DNA from: an uncultured Gammaproteobacteria bacterium
Lineage (GTDB): Bacteria; Pseudomonadota; Gammaproteobacteria; Xanthomonadales; Xanthomonadaceae
Assembly (NCBI GenBank): GCA_946885735.1
Contig: CAMPGW010000057.1
Coordinates: 1-19,389, forward strand
Length of the DNA stretch: 19,389 bases
Direction: 5' to 3'
Shown here: positions 1 through 9,614 of the stretch, in pieces
How the letters are laid out: the number at the start of each line of letters is the position of its first letter
Numbering within the stretch: position 1 is the first letter of the stretch
Notes under the pieces: generated by a model
Seen by the model: the letters and a program-made list of their open reading frames with translations, nothing else
The model's database searches: none
What the model was told of the DNA's origin: nothing
Translations under genes and position numbers: made by a program

Positions 1-26
1 GGCGGGGGCATCGGCAGGTCGTTCAT
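1..26 (-). CDS. Possible start of the next gene (left-edge fragment)
   Basis: On the minus strand the stop codon of the lipid A acyltransferase gene overlaps an ATG in the arrangement TGATG. That ATG opens a frame which stays open to the window edge and reads MNDLPMPP. Such an overlap is typical of translationally coupled genes, so a downstream cistron could begin here. Only eight codons are visible and there is no strong Shine-Dalgarno sequence, so no function can be given and the start may be chance. Confidence 0.3.
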
Positions 27-934
27 CAATAGCAGTCCGGGCGGTAGGGATTGGTCTCGCCCGAGCCGGGCGGGCGCTTGCTGAATCGCTTGTAGGTCCA
101 CTGATATTGCGCCAGGTCGCGGTGGGCGATGGTCTCGACCTGGCCGTTCATCGCCGCGACGGCATCGGCGAGGTCGGCGCCGCCGATGCGCGGGTCGCCG
201 GCTTCGAAATGCAGGGCGAAGCCGTCCTCGACCGGCTCGGCCCAGGCGAACACCACCGGTGCGCCGCTACGGGCCAGCTTGGGGATCAGGCTCAGGGTCA
301 GGGCCTGGCGCCCGAAGAAGGGGGCGAACTCACCGCCACCCAGCTTGGGCTGCTGGTCGGGGGTGATGCCGACGGTCTCGCCGGCCTTCAGGGCCCGCAC
401 CAGCGGGCGCATCGCGGTGGCCTCGGCCGGCACCAGGCGCACGTTCTCGCCGCCGCGCGCCAGCCGCAGGAACACGTCGCCGAAGCGCTTCTCCGGCACC
501 CGGTACACCAGCGAGAAGGGCCCGCGCGCGGCCATGAACTCGATCAGCAGCTCCCAGTTGCCGAAATGCGGCGCCGCCAGGATCAGGCCGCGGCCCTGTG
601 CCTGCGCCTGTTGCAGCACGGACTCGCCTTCGACGCGGCGCACCAGCGCCAGGTTGTCGGCGCGCGGCCGCGTCCACACCCGCAGGGTTTCCAGGCCGTT
701 CGCGCCGGTGGCGCGCAGGATCCGGCGCACCTCGGCCTCGCGCCGCGCCGGCGTGTCCTGCGGCGCGATGATCTCCAGGTTGCGGCGCGCCACCCGCGCC
801 GGCCGCCGATCGAGGCGATGGACCAGCGCACCCGCCGCCGCGCCGAGCCCGCGCTGCCAGCGCAGCGGCAGCCGGCCCGCCAGCCAGGCCAGCGCGTAAA
901 GCAGGCGGCCGATCAGCGTGTGCAAGAGTCCCAT
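26..934 (-). CDS. lpxL: Lipid A biosynthesis acyltransferase (LpxL/HtrB family)
   Basis: 302 aa, the usual length for the LpxL/LpxM late acyltransferases, which add a secondary acyl chain to Kdo2-lipid A from acyl-ACP at the inner face of the inner membrane. A hydrophobic N-terminal stretch (about residues 5-20) would anchor the protein. The family catalytic HX4(D/E) motif is HFGNWE, with His123 and Glu128. A second conserved block, GITPDQQPKLGGG, lies past the middle; the family usually has a DQ motif followed by a Gly-rich turn there. It diverges from dtd across an 89-bp gap. The sequence alone does not separate lauroyl (LpxL) from myristoyl (LpxM) or palmitoleoyl specificity, so the symbol marks the family. 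The start was chosen because it keeps the membrane anchor; the Shine-Dalgarno is weak. Confidence 0.85.
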   Translation of the reverse strand: MGLLHTLIGRLLYALAWLAGRLPLRWQRGLGAAAGALVHRLDRRPARVARRNLEIIAPQDTPARREAEVRRILRATGANGLETLRVWTRPRADNLALVRRVEGESVLQQAQAQGRGLILAAPHFGNWELLIEFMAARGPFSLVYRVPEKRFGDVFLRLARGGENVRLVPAEATAMRPLVRALKAGETVGITPDQQPKLGGGEFAPFFGRQALTLSLIPKLARSGAPVVFAWAEPVEDGFALHFEAGDPRIGGADLADAVAAMNGQVETIAHRDLAQYQWTYKRFSKRPPGSGETNPYRPDCY

Positions 935-972
935 CGGCCTAGTCTACGTACCGGCGGCAGGGGCGGCACGAA

Positions 973-1004
973 GCCCGGCGCCTGCATTGACGGCGGCGCC
1001 GGGC
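973..1004. repeat. 10-bp perfect inverted repeat in the lpxL/dtd divergent gap
   Basis: Arms GCCCGGCGCC (973-982) and GGCGCCGGGC (995-1004) are exact reverse complements separated by 12 bases. The right arm overlaps a 14-base palindrome at 998-1011. The element ends about 20 bases before the dtd ATG, in the only non-coding stretch between two divergent genes. It could be an operator or a leader hairpin. It has no T tract, so it is not a standard terminator. In such GC-rich DNA some chance is possible. Confidence 0.5.
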
Positions 1005-1023
1005 GCCCGGCAGCATCGGCGGC

Positions 1024-1461
1024 ATGATCGCCCTCATCCAGCGCGTCACCGAGGCCCGGGTCGAGGTCGAGGGCGAAACCGTCGGCGCGATCGGCCCCGG
1101 CCTGCTGGCCCTGGTGGCGGTCGAGCCCGGCGACGACGAGCCCCGCATCGCGCGAATGGCCGAGCGTCTGCTCGGCTACCGAGTCTTCGCCGACGCCGCC
1201 GGCAAGATGAACCTGTCCCTGGACGAGGTCGGCGGCGGGCTGCTGCTGGTCAGCCAGTTCACCCTGGCGGCGGACACCGGCAAGGGCATGCGGCCCAGCT
1301 TCACCTCGGCGGCGCCGCCGGAGGACGGCCGGCGCGGCTTCGAGCGGCTGGTGGCCCTGTGCCGGGAGCGGCACGCAAGCGTTGAAACCGGGCGCTTCGG
1401 CGCCCATATGCAGGTAAGCCTTCGCAACGACGGCCCCGTCACCTTCTGGCTGCGCGCCTGA
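1024..1461 (+). CDS. dtd: D-aminoacyl-tRNA deacylase
   Basis: 145 aa, the standard length of bacterial DTD1. The enzyme is a cytoplasmic homodimer that hydrolyses D-amino acids (and glycine mischarged on tRNA-Ala) from tRNA, protecting translation from D-amino acids. Visible family signatures are the N-terminal MIALIQRV strand, the SQFTL active-site motif (77-81), TGRFGAHM (122-129) and the C-terminal GPVT (137-140). GPVT supplies the Gly-cisPro pair that enforces chiral rejection of L-aminoacyl-tRNA. It lies between the divergent acyltransferase gene and rpoD, with 110 bp before rpoD. The ribosome site is weak; the start is fixed by the conserved N-terminal Met. A D-Glu catabolic operon lies about 10 kb away, but nothing links the two directly. 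Confidence 0.95.
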   Translation: MIALIQRVTEARVEVEGETVGAIGPGLLALVAVEPGDDEPRIARMAERLLGYRVFADAAGKMNLSLDEVGGGLLLVSQFTLAADTGKGMRPSFTSAAPPEDGRRGFERLVALCRERHASVETGRFGAHMQVSLRNDGPVTFWLRA

Positions 1462-1493
1462 CCCGCCGCTAAAAGCCCTTCCGCATCAGCCGT

Positions 1494-1523
1494 TTGGACT
1501 GGGGGCGGGCGGGCCTATATACT
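1494..1523 (+). promoter_or_regulatory. Candidate sigma-70 promoter for rpoD
   Basis: TTGGAC (1494-1499) and TATACT (1518-1523) are separated by 18 bases. The -10 differs from consensus at one position; the -35 is weaker. Initiation would be expected near 1530, leaving a leader of roughly 40 bases before the rpoD ATG at 1572. The AT-rich -10 stands out in a GC-rich gap. The promoter is inferred from sequence only. Confidence 0.55.
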
Positions 1524-1571
1524 ACGGGGTTCCTCGCTTCGCCCTCCTTTCCCTTCTCTCTGGCAGGTTCC

Positions 1572-3425
<1,854 letters not shown>

Positions 3426-3447
3426 GCGCTCCGGCGGTGTCTTTCGG

Positions 3448-3477
3448 AAACGGCCGCGATTGCGGCCGTTTTCCTTT
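3448..3477. terminator. Bidirectional intrinsic terminator between rpoD and the DUF808 gene
   Basis: Perfect 10-bp stem AAACGGCCGC (3448-3457) and GCGGCCGTTT (3462-3471) with loop GATT, followed by TCCTTTT. It begins 23 bases after the rpoD stop and ends just before the convergent DUF808 stop codon. The A run on the left arm lets it also work for the minus strand. Confidence 0.9.
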
Positions 3478-4392
3478 TCAGGCCGCGGTCCGCGAAGCCG
3501 CGCGCGCCCGCTGGATCGCCGCCGCGATCGCGACGACCACCGCCCCCACCAGCAGGCCGACCAGGCCGTTGGCGAGCGCCAGCAGCATCGCGCCGCCGCC
3601 GCCGTGCGGTACCGCATCCTCGAGCCAGTGCGCCACCGCCGGGACGGCATGCACCAGGATGCCGCCGCCGACGAGGAACATCGCGGCGGTTCCGGCGAAC
3701 GACAGGAACTTCATCAGCCACGGGGCGACCGCGAGGATGCCGCGTCCCAGCGTCGCGGCCACGCCGCCGCGCTCCACCAGGTGCATGCCGGCGTCGTCGA
3801 GCTTGACGATGCCGGCGACCAGGCCGTACACGCCGACCGTCATCGCCAGCGCGATGGCGCCGAGCACCAGCGCCTGCTGCAGGAAGGGCTGGCCGTCCAC
3901 GACGCCCAGCGACAGCACGATGATCTCCGCCGACAGGATGAAGTCGGTGCGCACCGCGCCCTTGATCTTGTCGCGCTCGAAGGCGACCAGGTCCACATCC
4001 TCGTCGGCGACCGCCTGCAGCAGTTCGTCGTGGTGGGCCTTGTCCTCCGATCGCGAATGCAGGAAGCGATGCGCGAGCTTTTCCGCGCCTTCGTACACCA
4101 GGTACGTGCCGCCGATCATCATCAGCGGTGTGATCAGCACGGGTAGCCAGGCGCTGATGGCGAGTGCCGCCGGCACCAGGATCGCCTTGTTCTTGAACGA
4201 GCCCTTGGCCACGGCCCAGACCACCGGGATCTCGCGCACGGGCTTGACGCCGGTCACTTGCTGGGCGTTCAGCGCCAGGTCGTCGCCGAGGACGCCGGCC
4301 GTTTTCTTGGCCGCCAGTTTGCTGAGGATGGCGACGTCGTCCAGGACGCTGGCGATGTCGTCGAGCAGGGTCAGCAGGCTGGTGCCGGGCAT
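3478..4392 (-). CDS. DUF808 family inner-membrane protein (YedI-like)
   Basis: 304 aa, the family's usual size. The N-terminal [19 protein letters not shown] and the following [20 protein letters not shown] are hallmarks of DUF808 (E. coli YedI). Several hydrophobic segments follow: around [21 protein letters not shown], the IIVLSLGVV region, the [20 protein letters not shown] region and the C-terminal [20 protein letters not shown], ending in a basic tail. The central part is soluble and charged ([14 protein letters not shown]). No biochemical function is established for the family. The frame stays open far upstream, but the ATG at 4392 starts the conserved sequence and the upstream part lies antisense to the cytochrome gene. 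It converges on rpoD and diverges from the cytochrome operon. Confidence 0.85.
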   Translation of the reverse strand: MPGTSLLTLLDDIASVLDDVAILSKLAAKKTAGVLGDDLALNAQQVTGVKPVREIPVVWAVAKGSFKNKAILVPAALAISAWLPVLITPLMMIGGTYLVYEGAEKLAHRFLHSRSEDKAHHDELLQAVADEDVDLVAFERDKIKGAVRTDFILSAEIIVLSLGVVDGQPFLQQALVLGAIALAMTVGVYGLVAGIVKLDDAGMHLVERGGVAATLGRGILAVAPWLMKFLSFAGTAAMFLVGGGILVHAVPAVAHWLEDAVPHGGGGAMLLALANGLVGLLVGAVVVAIAAAIQRARAASRTAA

Positions 4393-4500
4393 GTGCGGTA
4401 CTCGCGGAGCAAGGCCTTGGATGGTCGACCACCGGCCCGGGCCTGTCCAGCCGTGGCGAGCCGCGCAGTCAGCTTGAGGTGACCTGCGGAGGGGAGCAGA

Positions 4501-5607
4501 ATGCCTGCGGACCGGTCCGGCGCGGAGGGCGTTGGAATGGAGCCCGAACTGTCGCTGCGTCGCGTTGCCGCGGCCCTGCTGGGCACGCTGGCTTGCGGCC
4601 TGGTGACGGCCTCGGCGCCGCCCCGCGCGGCGTCGGAGCTGCCGGCGCAGTTGTCGGCGACCGGCCTGTATGCCGACCTGCGTGCCGATCGAGTCGCCAA
4701 GGGCGTCCGGAGTTTCACGCCGCAATATCCGCTCTGGTCCGATGGCAGCCTCAAGCGTCGCTGGTTGTGGCTGCCCCCGGGCACGCGCATCGACGCCTCG
4801 CGTACCGACGCCTGGCAGTTTCCGCCGGGTACGCGCCTGTGGAAGGAATTCTCGATGGGCCGCCGGGTGGAGACGCGGCTGATCGAGCGCCTTGCGGATG
4901 GCCAGTGGCGCTATGCGACCTATGTGTGGCGCGAGGATGGCAGCGACGCCGACCTCGCGCCCGAGCGCGGCATCGCTGCGCACCCGGTCGCGGGAGCACC
5001 GAAGGGTCGCTATCGCATCCTGGCGCGCGATGATTGCCGCGCCTGCCACGAGGCAGCGCCGGTGCCGGTATTGGGCGTCAGTGCGCTGCAGCTTTCGCCG
5101 GATCGGGATCCGCACGCCGCCAACGCCGTGCCCCCCGCCGACGGCGACCTCGACCTCGCCGGGCTGCAGCGTCTCGGGCTGCTGTCGGGGCTCGACCGCG
5201 GCCTGCGGCGTTCGCCGCCGCGCATTCCCGCGCGCACACCCGACGAGCGCGCCGCGCTCGGCTACCTGCATGGCAACTGCGGCCACTGCCACAACCGCGA
5301 CGGCGCCGAGCCTCGGCTGCCGCTGGACCTGGTGCTCGCGCAGCCCGCGCGTCCGTCGCTGAAGGCCGAAGACATCGTCGCGGAACTGCAGCGCACGCCC
5401 TTGCGTTACCGCCGACCCGGCGCCGAGCGCCTGCTGGTCCCGGGCGACGCCGCGCACAGCGTGCTGGCGCTGCGCCTTGGTTCCATCGATGCGGTCACGC
5501 GCATGCCGCCGCTCGGCACCACCCTCGTCGATCCCCAGGGCCTGGCCTTGGTCAGGCGCTGGATCGATGCGTTGCCACCCACCGACCCACCGGGAGAATC
5601 GCCATGA
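4501..5607 (+). CDS. SO_2930-like di-heme c-type cytochrome
   Basis: 368 aa. A Sec signal-like N-terminus follows a basic stretch (LSLRRVAAALLGTLACGLVTA, residues 17-37), so the protein should be exported and receive haem in the periplasm. There are two CXXCH haem sites: CRACH (179-183) and CGHCH (260-264). The opening YPLWSDGSLKRRW (76-88), the ATYVW strand and the C-terminal RMPPLGTTLVD resemble the conserved uncharacterised family exemplified by Shewanella SO_2930. The electron donor and acceptor are unknown. A strong ribosome site (GGAGGGGAG, 4488-4496) supports the ATG at 4501; the ATG at 4537 is an alternative that keeps the signal. It is the first gene of a three-gene unit, and its stop overlaps the next start (ATGA). 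Confidence 0.75.
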   Translation: MPADRSGAEGVGMEPELSLRRVAAALLGTLACGLVTASAPPRAASELPAQLSATGLYADLRADRVAKGVRSFTPQYPLWSDGSLKRRWLWLPPGTRIDASRTDAWQFPPGTRLWKEFSMGRRVETRLIERLADGQWRYATYVWREDGSDADLAPERGIAAHPVAGAPKGRYRILARDDCRACHEAAPVPVLGVSALQLSPDRDPHAANAVPPADGDLDLAGLQRLGLLSGLDRGLRRSPPRIPARTPDERAALGYLHGNCGHCHNRDGAEPRLPLDLVLAQPARPSLKAEDIVAELQRTPLRYRRPGAERLLVPGDAAHSVLALRLGSIDAVTRMPPLGTTLVDPQGLALVRRWIDALPPTDPPGESP

Positions 5608-6179
5608 CACCGCGTGCATTGATTGCCTTCGTCCTTCCCCTGCTCGGCGCTGCCGCCCTCGTTGGCGTGGCGGCCGCCAGCAAAGATGCGCCCAGTGACG
5701 CCGAGCGCGCCGCCCAGGTCGAGCGTGGCAAGTACCTGGTCACCGTCTCGGTGTGCAACGACTGCCACACGCCCTTCAAGATGGGCGAGAACGGCCCCGA
5801 GCCCGACATGTCTCGCATGCTCTCCGGCCACCCTGCGGACATGGAGTTGCCGCCGCCGCCCGCGCCGGTTGGCCCCTGGATCGCCAGCTTCACCGCCACC
5901 AACACCGGTTGGTCCGGCCCCTGGGGCATCAGCTACTCGGCCAACATCACGCCCGATGACGAAACCGGCATCGGCAAGTGGACCTACGAGAATTTTCGCG
6001 ACACCATCCGCAACGGCCGCCACATGGGCCGCGGCCGGCAGATCCTGCCGCCGATGCCCTGGCCGATGTTCCGCCACATGACCGACGAGGACCTGGCGGC
6101 GATCTTCGCCTACCTGCAAACCGTGCCGGCCATCAGCAACAAGGTGCCGGAGCCGCAACCGCCCGCCGCCGCGCCCTGA
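5604..6179 (+). CDS. Exported mono-haem cytochrome c
   Basis: 191 aa. The N-terminal signal (ALIAFVLPLLGAAALVGVAAA) is followed by GKYLVTVSVCNDCHTP, whose CNDCH (51-55) is the single haem attachment site. Likely distal Met ligands lie in the ILPPMPWPMFRHM segment, followed by the usual C-terminal helix of class I cytochromes (TDEDLAAIFAYLQTVP). The DMELPPPPAPVGPW insert and the SANITPDDETGIGKWT block are typical of small periplasmic electron carriers related to the cytochrome subunits of membrane dehydrogenases. Its ATG overlaps the upstream stop and has its own ribosome site (GGGAG, 5592-5596), so it is probably co-translated with the di-haem protein and may exchange electrons with it. The terminal oxidase or dehydrogenase partner is not in the window. 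Confidence 0.85.
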   Translation: MTPRALIAFVLPLLGAAALVGVAAASKDAPSDAERAAQVERGKYLVTVSVCNDCHTPFKMGENGPEPDMSRMLSGHPADMELPPPPAPVGPWIASFTATNTGWSGPWGISYSANITPDDETGIGKWTYENFRDTIRNGRHMGRGRQILPPMPWPMFRHMTDEDLAAIFAYLQTVPAISNKVPEPQPPAAAP

Positions 6180-6193
6180 CCCTGGAGACCACG

Positions 6194-6700
6194 ATGCCGA
6201 AGTCCTTCACCGCACTGGCCTGCCTGCTCGGCGTGCTGGCCTTCGGCATCGGCCCGCGCGCGGATGCGCATGATCCGGCGGCGACCGTCGCCGCCACCGA
6301 CAAGGACATCGAGTCGGGCGCAGTGGAGGCCGTGCGGGTGGTGGAGGCCTTCGGCGAGGCGCTGCAGGCGAATCGCATCGAAGGGGCAAGCCGCCTGCTC
6401 GCCGAGGACGTGCTGGTGCTCGAGAGTGGCGGCGCCGAGCGCAGCCGCGCGCAATACCTGGCCGAGCATGCGGCCGCCGATGCCGCCTACCTGCAAGGCG
6501 CCGAGCAGCAGGTCACCGCGCGGCGTGCGCGCGTGGCCGGCGATCTGGCATGGGTGGGAACGGAAACCCGCACCACCACGCACAAGGACGGCAAGTCGCG
6601 CACGTCGCTGGGCACCGAGACGATGGTGTTGCGCCGGACCGACGCGGGTTGGCGGATCGTGCACATCCACTGGTCGTCGCGAGCAGCGGCACAGCCCTAG
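6194..6700 (+). CDS. Exported NTF2-like (SnoaL/DUF4440-type) protein
   Basis: 168 aa. The signal peptide is MPKSFTALACLLGVLAFGIG, with probable cleavage after ADA near residue 25. The rest looks like a single NTF2-like cone fold: an N-terminal helix (EAVRVVEAFGEALQANRIEG), then LLAEDVLVLESGG, a central DLAWVGTETRTTT strand and the closing GWRIVHIHWSS that marks SnoaL-like/DUF4440 proteins. Members are small-ligand binders or enzymes of varied function, so no substrate can be assigned. The gap to the cytochrome gene is 14 bp and holds a ribosome site (GGAG, 6184-6187), so it is the third gene of the unit. Its role beside two exported cytochromes is unknown. Confidence 0.75.
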   Translation: MPKSFTALACLLGVLAFGIGPRADAHDPAATVAATDKDIESGAVEAVRVVEAFGEALQANRIEGASRLLAEDVLVLESGGAERSRAQYLAEHAAADAAYLQGAEQQVTARRARVAGDLAWVGTETRTTTHKDGKSRTSLGTETMVLRRTDAGWRIVHIHWSSRAAAQP

Positions 6701-6719
6701 GGTTTCAGGGTGTTAGGGC
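6694..6719. terminator. Weak hairpin at the convergent gene ends
   Basis: GCCCTA (6694-6699) pairs with TAGGGC (6714-6719) around a 14-base loop. The position, between the convergent ends of the NTF2-like and LysR genes, fits a terminator. The stem is short and there is no T tract, so the call is weak. Confidence 0.3.
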
Positions 6720-6741
6720 CTGTAGCTCAATGGCTGGAGAC
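6716..6741 (+). other. tRNA 5'-end-like fragment
   Basis: The first 18 bases (6716-6733) match the 5' end of the tRNA-Ile2 gene at 15571 with two mismatches, and both are preceded by TTA. Matching continues at a lower level through the D-arm region (about 20 of 26 bases in total). There is no anticodon stem, T arm or CCA end, so this is not a working tRNA gene. The LysR stop codon lies inside it. It could be a remnant of a lost or rearranged tRNA gene, or chance similarity helped by the conserved TAGCTCA box. Confidence 0.4.
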
Positions 6742-7620
6742 TTCGCGCAGCAGCTTGCCGAACAGGGCCAGGAACTCGTCCGCCGCCTTCGAGGGCGGAC
6801 GATCGTCCAGGTGCACGCAGGCCACCTTGAAGCGCAGGGCGGGCGAGAACGGGCGGAATGCGGTTGCCGCATCGACGCTGGCGCGCGCGGTGAATTCGTC
6901 CACCACGGCCATGCCGGCGCCGTAGCGGGTCAAGGCCGCGGCGATGTAGAAGGTCTGGTTGGAAACGACTTCCCGCACGCCGACGCCCAACCGTTGCAAC
7001 TCGGCGTTGAACAGCGCGCCGACCGGGCCGCCGGTGGTCAGGCCCACCATGTCCTGGCCGTCCAGCGTCTGCATCGCAATGCTGTCGCCGACGTCCGGTT
7101 GGCTCGCCTTCTGGAACAGCAGCATGAGTTCGCCGGTGCCCAGTTCGCGCTGCTGCATGCGCGGATGGGGCGGGGGGTCGTAGGCGATCGCGATGTCGCA
7201 ACTACGTTCGTAGAGGGCTGCGAACAATTCGTTGTGGTGCACGGTCTGCACGTCGAAGGTGATGTCGGGATGCTCCTTGCGAAACCGGGCGATCGCCAGC
7301 GGCGCCAGGTGAAGACCCAGCGAAGGCACCACCGCCAGGCGGATGTGGCCGCCCGATAGATTCTTCAGGTTGCCAACCGTTTTCTGCAACGAAGTCAGCT
7401 GCCGGAAAACCGCCGATACCTCGCCGAACAGGGCATGTGCTTCGTCGGTTGCCACCAGTCGGCCGCGAACCAGGCGGAAAAGCTCCATGCCCAGCTGTTG
7501 CTGGGTGTGCTGCAGCACCTTGCTCACCGACGGCTGCGAGACATGCAACGCCCGGGCGGCGGCGCTGATGGACCCGGTGGTGTAGACGGCATGGAAGACT
7601 TCGATCTGGCGGAAACGCAT
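6727..7620 (-). CDS. LysR-family transcriptional regulator
   Basis: 297 aa, the standard LysR length. The N-terminal winged helix-turn-helix spans about residues 3-60 (GSISAAARALHVSQPSVSKV is the recognition core). A linker helix follows (VFRQLTSLQKTV), then a periplasmic-binding-protein-like effector domain from about residue 93 (IRLAVVPSLGLHLAP). Such proteins bind promoter DNA as tetramers and respond to a small inducer. It lies downstream of and in the same direction as the gamma-glutamyltransferase gene (109-bp gap) and about 3.3 kb from dgcN, so it is a candidate regulator of the glutamate block. LysR genes are often divergent from their target; this one is not, so the target is an inference. 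The inducer is unknown. Confidence 0.9.
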   Translation of the reverse strand: MRFRQIEVFHAVYTTGSISAAARALHVSQPSVSKVLQHTQQQLGMELFRLVRGRLVATDEAHALFGEVSAVFRQLTSLQKTVGNLKNLSGGHIRLAVVPSLGLHLAPLAIARFRKEHPDITFDVQTVHHNELFAALYERSCDIAIAYDPPPHPRMQQRELGTGELMLLFQKASQPDVGDSIAMQTLDGQDMVGLTTGGPVGALFNAELQRLGVGVREVVSNQTFYIAAALTRYGAGMAVVDEFTARASVDAATAFRPFSPALRFKVACVHLDDRPPSKAADEFLALFGKLLREVSSH

Positions 7621-7729
7621 GCGCCGTCCTGTTGGATTCTCGCCGACGGCAGCGAATGTATCAGACCATCCGACAGGCTGGCGCCGACTGGCGTGGCTGC
7701 CATCGACCGTGGACCATGCACCTCAGCGG

Positions 7730-9466
7730 TCAAGGTGCGGAAGCGGTTCCTTCGCGACGCGGGTCTGCCGCTCCCTGCAGCGCGCCTTCGCGCATCGCCA
7801 CGCCGTGCAAGCCGGAATTTTCGCCCGAGCCTGGCTTGACCTGGACGCCGAGCGCGGACAGCGAATGGATCAGCCCGGGGGCGAAGGCGTGGGCTTCGCC
7901 GTTGAAGCCGGTGCCGCGCGCGACCAGGTTTGGCAGGGCGATTGCACGGTCCAGCGACAGGTCCCAGAAGAGCCAGCCGACCAGCGTCTTGGCGACGTAC
8001 GCGGGAATTGCGTTGCCGCCCGGCGAGCCGATCGCGCCCACGAAACGGTGATTGCGGTCGAGCACGATCACCGGTGACATCGAAGAACGTGGGCGCTTGC
8101 CGGGCGCGATCGCGTTGGCCGCCGCAGCGCCCGGCGCCCAGGAGAAATCGGTCAGCTGGTTGTTCAGCAGCATGCCGCCTGCCACGCGTCCGGAACCGAA
8201 GAAGGACTCGATGGTCGTGGTCATCGACACCACGTTTCCGTCGCGATCGACCACCACGAAATGACTGGTGCCGCCGGGTTCGTCGGTGGCGTCGACGGCC
8301 GGGGAGGGAGCCCCCCCCGGGGTTCCGTGCATGGGTGCCGGCACGGCGGCGCGCTCGCCGATGAGGGCGCGTCGGCTGGCGACGTAGCCCGGATCGAGCA
8401 AGCCGGTGATGGGAACGGTGACGAACCGCGGATCGCCAACGTAATGGTCGCGATCCGCATACATGAGGCGACTGGCTTCCGCGAACAGGAGCCAGGACTG
8501 CGGGTCGGCGGGCCCGCGCTCGGCGATGTCGGTACCGTCCAGCAACAGCAGCAACTGCAGCAGGCCGACGCCGCTGGACGGAGGCGGCGGTACGCAGACC
8601 ACGTAGATGCGCACGGGACGACACAGCGCCTGCGTACGCTCGGCCCGGTAGCCGGCGAGATCGGCAGGCGTAACGCGCGCAGCCAAGGGCCCCTGACCGA
8701 GGCGTTCGGCGATGGCTTCGGCCAATGGGCCCCGCTGAAGCGCGGCAGCGCCATTGGCAGCGATCAGGCGCAGGCTCGCGGCATACGCCCGGTTGCGCAT
8801 CCGGTCGCCAGCGCGCAGGGGTGTCCCGTCGGCGCGTGCGAACAGCCGCCGGATGTCCGGTGCGGAGGCCTGCGGAAAGGTGCCGTCCACGTGCTGCTGC
8901 AGGCGCAGGCTGACTTCGAAGCCTGCTTCTGCCCGCTCGGCAACCGGTTCGAACAGCGCGCGCCATGGCAGCTGCCCATGTTCCCGGTGCGCCAGTTCGA
9001 GTGCCGGCAGCACGCCGGGTATGCCGGTCGCGCGTCCGCTGAGCATCGCCTCGGCCCGATCCAGGGGTCGACCATCAACGTCCGTGAACAGCGACGTACT
9101 CGCCGAAGCGGGCGCCTGCTCGCGACCGATGTAGGCATCGACCCTGCGGCTGTCGGCCGAGAAATGCAGCACGAAGGCGCCACCGGCGACGCCTGAACTC
9201 TGCGGCTCCACCAGGCCAAGCATTGCCTGCACGGCGATGGCAGCGTCGATCGCGCTGCCGCCGCGGCGCAATACCTCCAGTCCGGCCTGCGTAGCCAGGG
9301 GGTGCGCGGCGCTGACGAAGCCGGATGGCCGGTTCTCGGCTGGGTCTGCGCCTGGTGCATCCCCGAGCGTACTCACCCCGGAGCAGGCACCGAGCAGCAC
9401 CATCGCCATCGCGGCCATCAGCCCCATGGGCAGTATCGTCGGGGGCGTCGATGTGCAGGGCTTCAT
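7730..9466 (-). CDS. ggt: Gamma-glutamyltransferase, predicted lipoprotein
   Basis: 578 aa, the normal length of the GGT Ntn-hydrolase precursor, which cleaves itself into two subunits and hydrolyses or transfers gamma-glutamyl groups. The large-subunit opening is HPLATQAGLEVLRRGGSAID, followed by VEPQSSGVAGGAF. The alpha-carboxylate-binding Arg is probably Arg115 in GREQAP. The self-cleavage site and nucleophile should be Thr400 in GGTSHFVVVD. The oxyanion-type Gly pair is in GSPGGN (480-485), and SSM (462-464) matches the E. coli substrate loop. The N-terminus ends in a lipobox LGAC with Cys28 followed by Ser, predicting an outer-membrane lipoprotein rather than a soluble periplasmic enzyme. 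It diverges from a serine hydrolase gene. Substrate could be glutathione, gamma-glutamyl peptides or poly-gamma-glutamate. Confidence 0.9.
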   Translation of the reverse strand: MKPCTSTPPTILPMGLMAAMAMVLLGACSGVSTLGDAPGADPAENRPSGFVSAAHPLATQAGLEVLRRGGSAIDAAIAVQAMLGLVEPQSSGVAGGAFVLHFSADSRRVDAYIGREQAPASASTSLFTDVDGRPLDRAEAMLSGRATGIPGVLPALELAHREHGQLPWRALFEPVAERAEAGFEVSLRLQQHVDGTFPQASAPDIRRLFARADGTPLRAGDRMRNRAYAASLRLIAANGAAALQRGPLAEAIAERLGQGPLAARVTPADLAGYRAERTQALCRPVRIYVVCVPPPPSSGVGLLQLLLLLDGTDIAERGPADPQSWLLFAEASRLMYADRDHYVGDPRFVTVPITGLLDPGYVASRRALIGERAAVPAPMHGTPGGAPSPAVDATDEPGGTSHFVVVDRDGNVVSMTTTIESFFGSGRVAGGMLLNNQLTDFSWAPGAAAANAIAPGKRPRSSMSPVIVLDRNHRFVGAIGSPGGNAIPAYVAKTLVGWLFWDLSLDRAIALPNLVARGTGFNGEAHAFAPGLIHSLSALGVQVKPGSGENSGLHGVAMREGALQGAADPRREGTASAP

Positions 9467-9614
9467 GACCCAAGATTAGCGTGCGCACGACCTTGTGATC
9501 CCTCGGAATGATGAAGAGGGCCCCAGCCCCGGGCTATGGCCACCGGCCAGGCAGGGGCACCGTGTAAAGTGGCCGCTCCGAAAACCCGACCTCGCCCAGG
9601 GGTTTGACCCGGCC
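9467..9614. promoter_or_regulatory. Divergent intergenic region, ggt / serine hydrolase
   Basis: A 148-bp gap between two divergent start codons must hold promoters for both genes. No convincing -35/-10 pair or operator repeat was recognised by eye. It is noted as the most likely place for LysR-type control of ggt and the serine hydrolase. Confidence 0.4.

Noticed and set aside
8284..8325. C-rich run in ggt (six Cs in a row at about 8311-8316) as a possible frameshift or slippage site
   Set aside because: The GGT frame reads through it intact, with family motifs in frame on both sides, so no frameshift is supported.
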